Notes: generated from the letters alone by a model not told the origin. Counted from the stretch's first letter, positions 1 through 6,774 are shown. The stretch: DNA of 7,320 nucleotides from Alphaproteobacteria bacterium (GCA_021732545.1 JAKFUW010000211.1:1-7320), one strand, 5' to 3'. Translations and numbers: made by a program.

Positions 1-38
1 AATGACATCTTTGTAACTTCACGCAAGCGTAATATTTC

Positions 39-1412
39 ATGGCTAAATCTTCAATGCAGCATATCTGCCAGCTTTGTGGCACGGTTCACTCCAAATGGAG
101 CGGCCAATGCGATGGTTGTGGCGAATGGAATAGCTTGGCCGAAGAACGGTTGGAACAAACCCCCAAGGGGTTGAATGTCAATGCGAAATCTAAAGCGATT
201 GCCTTTACGGCGCTCGATAGCACGCTTGCGCCGCTGCAACGGGTAAGCTGCGGGATTGGCGAGCTGGACCGCGTGCTAGGCGGCGGTTTGGTGCCGGGTT
301 CCGCGATTTTGATTGGCGGCGATCCGGGGATCGGCAAATCGACCTTATTGTTGCAAATGGTTGCCAAGCTCGGAGCGCAAGGCGTGCAAAGCGCCTATAT
401 TTCGGGCGAGGAATCCATCGGGCAGCTGCAGATGCGCGGCCAACGGTTGGGCTTGCCCACCACCAATGTGCAGGTGGCTACGGCCAATTCGGTCGGTGAT
501 ATTATTGCAGGCATGGAAAAAGCAAACGGCCCGCGCGTGGCGATTATTGACTCCATCCAGACCATGTATGTCGATGGGATTGATTCGGCGCCAGGCACCG
601 TAACGCAGGTGCGCAGCTCATCGAATGAGTTGATAAAGCTCGCCAAACGGCGTGGTATGGCGGTGATATTGGTCGGCCACGTGACCAAAGACGGCCAGAT
701 TGCGGGCCCGCGCGTGATGGAACATATGGTCGATACGGTGCTGTATTTTGAAGGCGATCGTGGGCACCCCTACCGCATTTTGCGCGCGGTGAAAAATCGC
801 TTTGGTGCGACCGATGAAATCGGCGTGTTTCACATGACGCAAAACGGGCTGGAAACGGTGGATAACCCCTCGGCATTGTTCCTCAACCAACGCGGTGAAG
901 CGGTGAGTGGGTCGGTGGTGTTTGCAGGGTTAGAGGGCTCGCGCCCGATTCTCACGGAAATTCAGGCGCTGGTGGCACCCACGCCGCAAGCCAATCCGCG
1001 CCGCGCGGTGGTGGGATGGGATAGTCAGCGGCTGGCGATGGTGCTCGCGGTGTTGGAAACCCGCTGCGGCGTGAAATTTTACGACAAAGAAGTCTATCTG
1101 AATGTGGCGGGGGGCTTGCGTATCAGCGAGCCTGCGGCAGACCTTGCGGTAGCCGCCGCCTTGCTTTCAGCAGTGTTTGATGCGCCGATTGCCAGCGATA
1201 CGGTGATCTTTGGTGAAATTGGATTATCGGCTGAAGTGCGCCCCGTAGGCCGCAGCGATCTGCGGCTGAAAGAAGCCCACAAGCTTGGATTTAAACTGGC
1301 GGTTGGCGCACTGGAAAAACCAGCACCAATGGCAATCCGCCCTATCACCCAAGTGCAAGAATTGGTAGCTTTCATCGGCAAAAACGAGTATCAAGATTCG
1401 CGGTTAGCGTAG
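39..1412 (+). CDS. radA: DNA repair/recombination protein RadA
   Basis: RadA (also called Sms) is a cytoplasmic RecA-like ATPase that helps process branched recombination intermediates and promotes strand invasion and branch migration alongside RecA. The 457-residue length is normal for the family. An N-terminal zinc finger is formed by C10-x2-C13 and C24-x2-C27. The Walker A motif GDPGIGKST lies at 94-102 and a Walker B-like strand ending in D171 (VAIIDS) follows. The RadA hallmark KNRFG is at 252-256. The C-terminal part (about 280-450) is the Lon-protease-like domain. The start is well fixed: an in-frame TAA at 30-32 precedes it by two codons, and the protein begins MAK as in many homologues. 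I see no good Shine-Dalgarno before it, so it may be translated weakly or by coupling to an unseen upstream gene. The other two forward frames upstream do not show a recognisable gene end in the 38 bases available. No convincing intrinsic terminator follows. Identification is secure. Confidence 0.97.
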   Translation: MAKSSMQHICQLCGTVHSKWSGQCDGCGEWNSLAEERLEQTPKGLNVNAKSKAIAFTALDSTLAPLQRVSCGIGELDRVLGGGLVPGSAILIGGDPGIGKSTLLLQMVAKLGAQGVQSAYISGEESIGQLQMRGQRLGLPTTNVQVATANSVGDIIAGMEKANGPRVAIIDSIQTMYVDGIDSAPGTVTQVRSSSNELIKLAKRRGMAVILVGHVTKDGQIAGPRVMEHMVDTVLYFEGDRGHPYRILRAVKNRFGATDEIGVFHMTQNGLETVDNPSALFLNQRGEAVSGSVVFAGLEGSRPILTEIQALVAPTPQANPRRAVVGWDSQRLAMVLAVLETRCGVKFYDKEVYLNVAGGLRISEPAADLAVAAALLSAVFDAPIASDTVIFGEIGLSAEVRPVGRSDLRLKEAHKLGFKLAVGALEKPAPMAIRPITQVQELVAFIGKNEYQDSRLA

Positions 1413-1442
1413 ATTAATTTTATTTTTTGTATTTATACCTTT

Positions 1443-1503
1443 GTCATCCTGAATTTATTTCAGGATCATTTCGAATAGATGCGCCAAACACGTTCGGCAT
1501 GAC
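1443..1503. repeat. Palindromic intergenic element (probable dispersed repeat)
   Basis: This stretch sits between radA and cvpA and codes for nothing visible. Its left half is a perfect hairpin: ATCCTGAA at 1446-1453, a 5-base loop, and TTCAGGAT at 1459-1466. Its ends form an imperfect inverted repeat: GTCATCCTGAA at 1443-1453 against the complement of 1493-1503 (GTCATGCCGAA), 9 of 11 matching. Short elements beginning GTCATCCTGAA and ending in the complementary GCATGAC are common intergenic repeats in alphaproteobacterial genomes, and this copy fits that plan from memory. A single window cannot show that it is repeated. The hairpin is not followed by a T-run, so I do not call it an intrinsic terminator. 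It might still stabilise the radA mRNA end or affect read-through into cvpA. Confidence 0.6.
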
Positions 1504-1557
1504 GAACGAGGGAAAATAAAGTTGAATTATCATAATCTAAGTAAATGAGAATAAAAA

Positions 1558-2283
1558 ATGGTTGAGACAGCGTTTAATATTTTTGATGTGATTGTGATTG
1601 TGATTGTGGCGCTGTCGGCGTTGCTGTCTTTTTTCCGTGGATTTGTGAAAGAGATTTTGTCGCTGGGTGCGTGGATTGGTGCTTCGATGATCACGATGTA
1701 TTATTTCATTGATGTAGCCGAAATGATCCAACCGCAGGTGAAAAGCTCGGTAGTGGCCAGCGGTTTGGCCGCGATGGGCACTTTTATCATTTGCCTCATT
1801 ATCATTTCCATTTTCAATACCATTTTGCTCAAACTATTCAAGCAAGGCAAAGATGTGGGCTTGCTCGATAATCTATTAGGGCTTTGTTTTGGGGTGTTGC
1901 GCGCGTGCCTGCTCATCTCGCTTTCTTATTATGTGTTTTCGTTTGCAGTGGCCGAAGACGATATGCCGCCATGGGTAGCAGAAGCAAAAACCCGTCCCTA
2001 CGTTGAAAAAGGCGCGCATCTGGTGGCCAGTCTTGCACCGGATTATTTGAATGAGATTATTCCGATGAGCGAAACGGCTGAGGAAGAAGAAAATCTGAAC
2101 CACCAAGAGCTGATTGGCAATGTGTTAAAGCAAGTGCAGCAATTGCAGCTTAACACGCAAAACCCTGATGAGCCCATTACGGATTCAAGCGGTGAAACAC
2201 TCAAGATGGATGAGCTCAAAGCGTTGATTGAAAAAACCCAGCAGCAGTTGCAAGAGCAACAGCAGCAAGTGGCGCCGCAATGA
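1558..2283 (+). CDS. cvpA: CvpA family inner-membrane protein
   Basis: CvpA is an inner-membrane protein first named for its requirement in colicin V production in E. coli and often encoded directly before purF. Its biochemical role is not settled; envelope stress and bile tolerance links are reported in enterobacteria. Four hydrophobic segments are visible at about residues 6-26, 33-51, 66-91 and 103-132. The conserved RGFVKE turn is at 27-32, after the first segment. The tail from about 135 is hydrophilic, with an acidic patch (EEEE at 175-178) and a Gln-rich end (about 228-238). At 241 residues it is longer than the enterobacterial form (about 160), mainly through this tail. An in-frame TGA at 1546-1548 fixes ATG 1558 as the first start. 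The Shine-Dalgarno is weak (GAGA at 1547-1550), and a CATAAT at 1531-1536 could be a -10 box but has no matching -35. The stop overlaps the purF start as ATGA, which suggests translational coupling. Confidence 0.9.
   Translation: MVETAFNIFDVIVIVIVALSALLSFFRGFVKEILSLGAWIGASMITMYYFIDVAEMIQPQVKSSVVASGLAAMGTFIICLIIISIFNTILLKLFKQGKDVGLLDNLLGLCFGVLRACLLISLSYYVFSFAVAEDDMPPWVAEAKTRPYVEKGAHLVASLAPDYLNEIIPMSETAEEEENLNHQELIGNVLKQVQQLQLNTQNPDEPITDSSGETLKMDELKALIEKTQQQLQEQQQQVAPQ
1588..1605 (+). repeat. Three tandem GTGATT hexamers inside cvpA
   Basis: The unit GTGATT occurs three times in direct tandem (1588-1593, 1594-1599, 1600-1605) and is followed by GTGGCG. It is in phase with the reading frame, each unit adding one Val-Ile pair to the first transmembrane helix (VIVIVIV at residues 11-17). 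Gain or loss of a unit would lengthen or shorten the helix by two residues without a frameshift. It may be only a by-product of a hydrophobic helix written with repeated codons. Confidence 0.7.
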
Positions 2284-3752
2284 TGCCATTTGCGCCGCCT
2301 TTTGCCAAAGACGATGATGACGTGTTCCACGAAGAATGCGGCGTATTTGGAGTTTTTGGGAATGATGAGGCCTCGGCTTTGGCCGCACTTGGCTTGCATG
2401 CGTTGCAGCATCGCGGCCAGGAAGCGGCGGGCATTGTCAGCTTCGATGGTAAGCAGTTTTATTCGCACCGTGCATTAGGGCTGGTTGGCGATAATTTTAA
2501 CTCAGCCTCCACCATTAACCGCCTCAAAGGCTTTGCCGCCATCGGCCATAACCGCTATTCCACCACCGGTGAAACGCTGCTTCGCAATGTGCAGCCTTTG
2601 TTTGCCGAATTTAGTTTTGGTGGTTTTTCGCTCGCGCATAATGGGAATCTGACCAACGCGATGACCCTCAAGCGCGAATTGATTAATCGCGGATCGATTT
2701 TTCAATCTACTTCGGATACTGAGGTGATCATTCATCTGATTGCCACCAGCCAAGCCGCCAGCATCGAGGCGCGGCTGATCGATGCGTTGCGTCAGGTGCG
2801 AGGTGCCTATTCGCTGGTGGTGCTGACCCATGAAGGTGTGATTGGCGTGCGCGATCCACTCGGCGTGCGGCCATTGGTGCTGGGCAAGGTGGGCGACGCT
2901 TATGTGCTGGCGTCGGAGACCTGCGCGCTGGATATTATCGGTGCCACCTACATCCGCGATATTGAGCCAGGCGAGATGATTACGATCAGCTCGCAAGGCC
3001 TCAGCAGTCAAAAACCCTTCACTCACGTGCCATCACGTTTTTGCATTTTCGAATATGTGTATTTTGCACGCCCCGATAGCTATATCGATCATAAAAATGT
3101 CTATGAAGCGCGCAAACGCATCGGCATTGAGCTTGCGAAAGAATCACCGATTGATGCGGATGTGGTGGTGCCCGTGCCCGATTCGGGCGTGCCCGCCGCC
3201 ATTGGATTTGCGCAAAGCTCTGGCATCCCGTTTGATCTGGGCATCATCCGCAATCATTACATTGGCCGCACCTTCATTGAACCCACCGATAGCGTGCGCA
3301 ATTTAGGCGTGAAGCTTAAACACAACGCCAACATTGCACCGATTAAAGGCAAGCGCGTGATCTTGGTTGATGACAGCATTGTGCGCGGCACCACCTCGAA
3401 GAAAATTCTCGCCATGCTGCGTGAAGCGGGCGCGCGCGAAGTGCATATGCGTATCGCCAGCCCCCCCACCATCAACTCATGCTATTATGGCGTGGATACG
3501 CCCGACCGCGATAAGCTCATGGCAGCACAACACAGCGTGGACGAAATGTGTCGCCTGATTGAAGCCGATTCGCTGGCCTTTTTATCGATTGATGGATTGT
3601 ACCGCGCGATGAACGAACCTTCGCGCAACAACGCGCAACCGCAATATTGCGATGCGTGTTTTTCGGGCGACTACCCGATTGCGCTGACCGACCGCGACAA
3701 TGGCGCGAACGCCTATCAAAAAGACTTATTCGCAAAGTGCGCAGAGGTGTAA
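2280..3752 (+). CDS. purF: Amidophosphoribosyltransferase PurF (propeptide, Fe-S type)
   Basis: PurF makes 5-phosphoribosylamine from PRPP and glutamine, the committed step of de novo purine synthesis in the cytoplasm. The N-terminal half is a class II glutaminase. Its catalytic Cys20 lies in EECGVFG and would be exposed by removing a 19-residue propeptide. HRGQE (44-48), HNRYSTTG (90-97), AHNGN (119-123) and SDTE (145-148) are typical pocket motifs. The C-terminal half is a phosphoribosyltransferase domain with the PRPP-binding motif VILVDDSIVRGTT at 360-372. Cys255, Cys401, Cys457 and Cys460 (the last two as CDAC) match the four 4Fe-4S ligands of the B. subtilis enzyme, so this is the cluster-bearing type and not the E. 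coli type. The 490-residue length is normal. Two adjacent ATG codons (2280 and 2283) could start it. The first overlaps the cvpA stop by 4 bp and no strong Shine-Dalgarno is visible, consistent with coupling to cvpA. AMP/GMP feedback control is expected from the family. Confidence 0.97.
   Translation: MMPFAPPFAKDDDDVFHEECGVFGVFGNDEASALAALGLHALQHRGQEAAGIVSFDGKQFYSHRALGLVGDNFNSASTINRLKGFAAIGHNRYSTTGETLLRNVQPLFAEFSFGGFSLAHNGNLTNAMTLKRELINRGSIFQSTSDTEVIIHLIATSQAASIEARLIDALRQVRGAYSLVVLTHEGVIGVRDPLGVRPLVLGKVGDAYVLASETCALDIIGATYIRDIEPGEMITISSQGLSSQKPFTHVPSRFCIFEYVYFARPDSYIDHKNVYEARKRIGIELAKESPIDADVVVPVPDSGVPAAIGFAQSSGIPFDLGIIRNHYIGRTFIEPTDSVRNLGVKLKHNANIAPIKGKRVILVDDSIVRGTTSKKILAMLREAGAREVHMRIASPPTINSCYYGVDTPDRDKLMAAQHSVDEMCRLIEADSLAFLSIDGLYRAMNEPSRNNAQPQYCDACFSGDYPIALTDRDNGANAYQKDLFAKCAEV
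3743..3749 (+). promoter_or_regulatory. Ribosome binding site of the SDR gene
   Basis: AGAGGTG lies within the last codons of purF, 6 bases before ATG 3756. It supports that start and ties translation of the reductase to the end of purF. Confidence 0.6.
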
Positions 3753-3755
3753 CGC

Positions 3756-4463
3756 ATGGCAGGCCTGTTACAAGATCGTGTGGCATTGATTACGGGCGCA
3801 TCTCGCGGACTAGGCGCAGAACTTGCCAAGCGCTTTGCAGCAGAAGGCGCACATGTGATTTTGCTGGCACGCACTGTGGGTGGCTTGGAGGAAGTCGATG
3901 ATGCGATTCAGGCATTGGGCGGCAAAGCCACGTTGGTGCCGTTTGATCTCAAACAGCATGAGCTGATTGATTCGCTGGGTGCAATGATTTTTGAACGCTG
4001 GGGGCAGCTGGATATTCTGGTGGGCAATGCTGCAACCCTTGGCAGCCTCACGCCACTCGCGCACGCCGACCCCAAAGTGTGGCAGACGGTGTTTGATGTG
4101 AATGTGACGGCCAATTACCGTTTAATCCGCAGCCTCGATCCGTTATTGCGTCGCGCGCCAGCAGGGCGCGTGGTGTTTGTGACATCGGGCGTAACCCAAA
4201 CCAACCCTGCTTATTGGGGGCCTTATGGTGCGAGCAAAGCGGCGCTCGAATCCATGGTCAACACCTATGCGCACGAAGTGGCGGGCACAGAGGTTAAGGT
4301 GAATCTGTTTGACCCAGGACTCGTACGCACCGCCATGCGCGCGCAAGCATTTCCTGCCGAAGATGCCTCGCTGTTACCAGAACCGCAGGTGGTTGCCGAG
4401 CAACTGATGCAACTGGTAACATCGACATGCACACGCCACGGTGGCGTGTTTAGGGCGGCTTAA
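3756..4463 (+). CDS. YciK-like short-chain dehydrogenase/reductase
   Basis: This is a classical short-chain dehydrogenase/reductase with one Rossmann-fold domain, expected to oxidise or reduce a carbonyl or alcohol with NAD(H) or NADP(H). The cofactor loop TGASRGLG is at 13-20; the Arg in it hints at NADP preference. NAA is at 91-93, and the catalytic residues are N116, S144, Y157 and K161 (YGASK). The 235-residue length is normal for the family. The C-terminal stretch RTAMRAQAFPAED (191-203) closely resembles that of E. coli YciK (RTAMRASAFPTED, from memory), so it probably belongs to that subfamily, whose substrate is not well defined. An SDR of this kind often follows purF in alphaproteobacteria, but no role in purine synthesis is established. 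It starts 3 bases after the purF stop, in the same reading frame, with a usable Shine-Dalgarno at 3743-3749. Family assignment is firm; substrate is unknown. Confidence 0.92.
   Translation: MAGLLQDRVALITGASRGLGAELAKRFAAEGAHVILLARTVGGLEEVDDAIQALGGKATLVPFDLKQHELIDSLGAMIFERWGQLDILVGNAATLGSLTPLAHADPKVWQTVFDVNVTANYRLIRSLDPLLRRAPAGRVVFVTSGVTQTNPAYWGPYGASKAALESMVNTYAHEVAGTEVKVNLFDPGLVRTAMRAQAFPAEDASLLPEPQVVAEQLMQLVTSTCTRHGGVFRAA
4431..4449. promoter_or_regulatory. Perfect 19-bp palindrome before ntrY
   Basis: ACACGCCAC at 4431-4439 is followed by one base and its exact complement GTGGCGTGT at 4441-4449. It lies within the last codons of the SDR gene (residues T226-V231) and ends 17 bases before the ntrY GTG start. 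As DNA it could be a dimer-binding operator. As RNA it could fold into an 8-bp GC-rich stem with a 3-base loop, directly upstream of AGGG at 4452-4455, the best candidate ribosome binding site for ntrY. Only three T residues follow, so it is a poor intrinsic terminator. The function is inferred; the symmetry is directly visible. Confidence 0.45.
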
Positions 4464-4466
4464 ATC

Positions 4467-6671
4467 GTGATCACCGAACCCACACCGATGGCAACGGTCG
4501 CGGATCCTTTAGCGAATATTCTCGATTGGTTTAAAAAGCTGCGTCCGGGGAAAATTCTGGCCATCACACTGAGCGTTGCAGGACTAAGCTCGGCCATTGC
4601 CACCTGGGTGGTGATGACCGGTGGCGACGAACCGCTGAATGTGCAATCCGATACGCTGGGCGTGCTGGTGATCATCAATTTTGTGCTTCTGCTCACGCTG
4701 GGTACACTGATTGCGCGGCGCATGCTGGGTTTATGGCGTGCGATGAAGCAAGGTGCGGTGGGCTCACGCTTGCAAAGCCGCATCGTGTTGATTTTCAGCC
4801 TCGTTACCATTTCGCCAACCATCATGGTGTCAGTTTTTTCAGCTATCTTTTTTCAGGTCGGCATCAAGACCTGGTTTGATGATCGGGTGCAGACGGCGGT
4901 GGAAGAATCCGTGGCGGTGGCCGAATCCTACCTTGAGGAACATAAGGGTATTATTCGCGCTGACGCATTGGCAATGGCGAGCGATTTTAAACGCAATCTG
5001 GCGGTGATCGCCACCAGCCCTGCGGTGTTGACCAGCCTGCTCGATAGCCAGGCCGCCATTCGCAATTTGACAGAAGCCATTGTCTTTACCAATAACCGGA
5101 TTATCGCACGCACCGAGCTTAGTTTTTCTCTGGAATTTGAAAGGTTGCCACAGCATGTGCTGGAGCTTGCCGATGCTGGAAATATCGTGGTGCTGGCCGA
5201 CGATGAGGATAAAATTCGGGCATTAGTCAAGCTTGACGAGGTGTCAGGTATCTATTTGTTGATTGGTCGAAACATTGATCCCAAAGTGATCAACCACATG
5301 GTGGTGGCCCAAGGAGCCGTGAATCAGTATCGTAAATTGCAGCAAAATATTTCTGATATTCAGTTACATTTTACCGTGCTGTTTATTTTGGTGGCCATGT
5401 TGTTGCTGTTGGCGGCGATCTGGTATGGGATGTATGTGGCGATTCGGTTGGTGATCCCGATCACCCGCCTGATTCAGGCTGCCGAAAAAGTGCGTGGTGG
5501 CGATTTTTCGGCCCAAGTTCCAGAAAGTAGCAAGCAAGATGAGTTAGAGGTTTTAGGCCGCACCTTCAACAAAATGATGCAGCAGCTTGAGCGACAGCGT
5601 AAAGAGCTGACCACGGCTAACCGTCAGCTTGATGAGCGCAGACGCTTTACGGAAGCCGTCTTTGCGGGGGTGTCTGCCGGCGTGGTCGCGCTCAATAAAG
5701 GCCATGTGATCACGCTCAACAACCGCATCGCCGCACAATTATTATTGGCCGATGAATTGCAATCAATGAAGGGGATGCCCATCACTGCGCTGATCGCCGA
5801 TATTGCGCCGCTGCTGCAGGTGATAACACAGCGCCCTGCCGAGCTTGCCGAAACCAACATGACGATTGAACGCGGCAGTAAACGCCTTAATTTGCATGTG
5901 CGCATTGCCACCGAAATGAAGGGCGAAGAAATTGAAGGTTATATTGTAACTTTCGATGACATCACCGAATTGGTGGGCGCGCAGCGTTCGGCTGCGTGGT
6001 CGGATGTGGCGCGGCGCATTGCGCACGAAATTAAAAATCCGCTGACCCCTATCACGCTTTCGGCGGATCGTTTGCGCAAAAAATACATGCCGCAATTAGC
6101 AAGCGACGAAGACCGCGAATCGTTCAAACGCTATGTTGATACCATCTCTAAACATGTCAAAGATATTGGCCAAATGGTCGAAGAATTTGCATCTTTCGCG
6201 CGGATGCCAACGCCTACTTTCGCCGATCATGATATGCGTCAAACGGTGCGCGAGGCGTTGTTTTCAGCGCGTACAGCCTATCCGCACGTTGCGTATCACT
6301 CGCCCGTCTCAGATCACCCTGTTATGGCGCGCTACGATGATCGCCAGATTGTGCAAGTGCTGGTGAATCTGTTTAAAAATGCGGCTGAAGCGTTTGAGCA
6401 TATTTCAGACTCTGCTAAACCCCGCGACGTATGGATCACATTTGAAACCATCAAAGATAAAACGCGCATGATCATCGAAGATAATGGGGTGGGTTTTCCG
6501 CCCGATAAAATGGACAGCCTGACCGAACCTTATGTCACGACTCGTGCTAAAGGCACGGGTTTGGGGTTGGCGATTGTGAAAAAACATATGGAAGAGCACA
6601 AAGGCAGCCTGATTTTGGAAAACAGAAAAGAAGGAGGAGCGCGGGTTATATTAGTTTTTCCACAGCACTGA
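4467..6671 (+). CDS. ntrY: Nitrogen-regulation-type sensor histidine kinase NtrY
   Basis: NtrY is a membrane histidine kinase that phosphorylates the response regulator NtrX; in various alphaproteobacteria the pair affects nitrogen metabolism, redox sensing, respiration and the cell envelope. The 734-residue length fits the family. Three membrane segments lie near the N-terminus (about 30-50, 64-86, 105-130). A roughly 170-residue extracytoplasmic sensor region follows, then a fourth segment (about 301-325). HAMP covers about 326-378 and a PAS domain about 391-505. The phospho-acceptor is H520 in ARRIAHEIKNPLTP. The ATPase domain shows the N box (N634 and N638 in VNLFKNAAEA), the G1 box EDNGVGF (671-677) and the G2 box GTGLGLAI (696-703), so it should be an active kinase. 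The start is probably GTG 4467, one codon after the SDR stop. AGGG at 4452-4455 is its only nearby Shine-Dalgarno, at a long 11-base spacing. ATG 4488 is an alternative with no better site. The tight junction with purF-SDR implies co-transcription. Confidence 0.92.
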   Translation: MITEPTPMATVADPLANILDWFKKLRPGKILAITLSVAGLSSAIATWVVMTGGDEPLNVQSDTLGVLVIINFVLLLTLGTLIARRMLGLWRAMKQGAVGSRLQSRIVLIFSLVTISPTIMVSVFSAIFFQVGIKTWFDDRVQTAVEESVAVAESYLEEHKGIIRADALAMASDFKRNLAVIATSPAVLTSLLDSQAAIRNLTEAIVFTNNRIIARTELSFSLEFERLPQHVLELADAGNIVVLADDEDKIRALVKLDEVSGIYLLIGRNIDPKVINHMVVAQGAVNQYRKLQQNISDIQLHFTVLFILVAMLLLLAAIWYGMYVAIRLVIPITRLIQAAEKVRGGDFSAQVPESSKQDELEVLGRTFNKMMQQLERQRKELTTANRQLDERRRFTEAVFAGVSAGVVALNKGHVITLNNRIAAQLLLADELQSMKGMPITALIADIAPLLQVITQRPAELAETNMTIERGSKRLNLHVRIATEMKGEEIEGYIVTFDDITELVGAQRSAAWSDVARRIAHEIKNPLTPITLSADRLRKKYMPQLASDEDRESFKRYVDTISKHVKDIGQMVEEFASFARMPTPTFADHDMRQTVREALFSARTAYPHVAYHSPVSDHPVMARYDDRQIVQVLVNLFKNAAEAFEHISDSAKPRDVWITFETIKDKTRMIIEDNGVGFPPDKMDSLTEPYVTTRAKGTGLGLAIVKKHMEEHKGSLILENRKEGGARVILVFPQH

Positions 6672-6676
6672 GATAA

Positions 6677-6730
6677 ATGTGCAACAAATGCTAGACATTT
6701 GTGTCAAGTCGTGTAGCTTTTGTGCAACAA
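6677..6730. promoter_or_regulatory. Three phased TTGTGCAA-like sites before ntrX
   Basis: The ntrY-ntrX gap holds ATGTGCAA at 6677-6684, TTGTGTCAA at 6699-6707 and TTGTGCAA at 6720-6727. The outer two share the exact 10-mer TGTGCAACAA (6678-6687 and 6721-6730). The starts are 22 and 21 bases apart, close to two helical turns, so all three would face the same side of the DNA. The TTGT-GCA-ACAA core of the third site is itself an inverted repeat. This looks like an operator array; autoregulation by NtrX is a plausible guess. The sites do not match the CAA-N2-5-TTG motif I recall for Brucella NtrX (the half-sites are in the opposite order). No convincing -35/-10 pair could be assigned in the gap. 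Confidence 0.4.
6684..6702. repeat. 7-bp inverted repeat in the ntrY-ntrX gap
   Basis: ACAAATG (6684-6690) and CATTTGT (6696-6702) are perfect inverted copies separated by the 5 bases CTAGA. The stem is AT-rich and not followed by a T-run, so a terminator is unlikely; an operator or a weak mRNA hairpin after ntrY fits better. It overlaps the phased TTGTGCAA-like sites and could belong to the same binding region. Confidence 0.45.
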
Positions 6731-6774
6731 TAAGTCTAAATCACTTGGCAATTCATCTGACTAACATCCCTTCC

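Noticed and set aside
1..38. End of an upstream gene (such as alr, common before radA)
   Set aside because: The 38 bases contain stops in two forward frames, but the few codons available do not show a recognisable protein end; the third frame would overlap radA by over 130 bases.
1446..1475. Intrinsic terminator after radA
   Set aside because: The hairpin at 1446-1466 is AT-rich and followed by CATTTCG, not a T-run. The T-rich stretch at 1419-1437 has no stable GC hairpin before it.
1521..1550. Sigma-70 promoter for cvpA
   Set aside because: CATAAT at 1531-1536 is a fair -10 box, but no TTGACA-like sequence lies 16-18 bases upstream. TTGAAT at 1522-1527 has no -10 at proper spacing.
2502..3026. 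Long open frame of 174 codons on the minus strand inside purF
   Set aside because: It is fully antisense to a clearly conserved gene, shows no recognisable domain, and is explained by codon bias of purF. The same applies to the shorter antisense frames under radA, the SDR gene and ntrY.
5450..5465. Inverted repeat GGTGATC-CC-GATCACC in ntrY
   Set aside because: Arms of 7 bp with a small spacer are expected by chance in a window this size, and this one lies inside the coding region of the HAMP domain.
6740..6765. Sigma-54 promoter before ntrX
   Set aside because: TTGGCA at 6745-6750 resembles the GG part, but the bases ten positions later are GA, not GC, so the core pattern fails.
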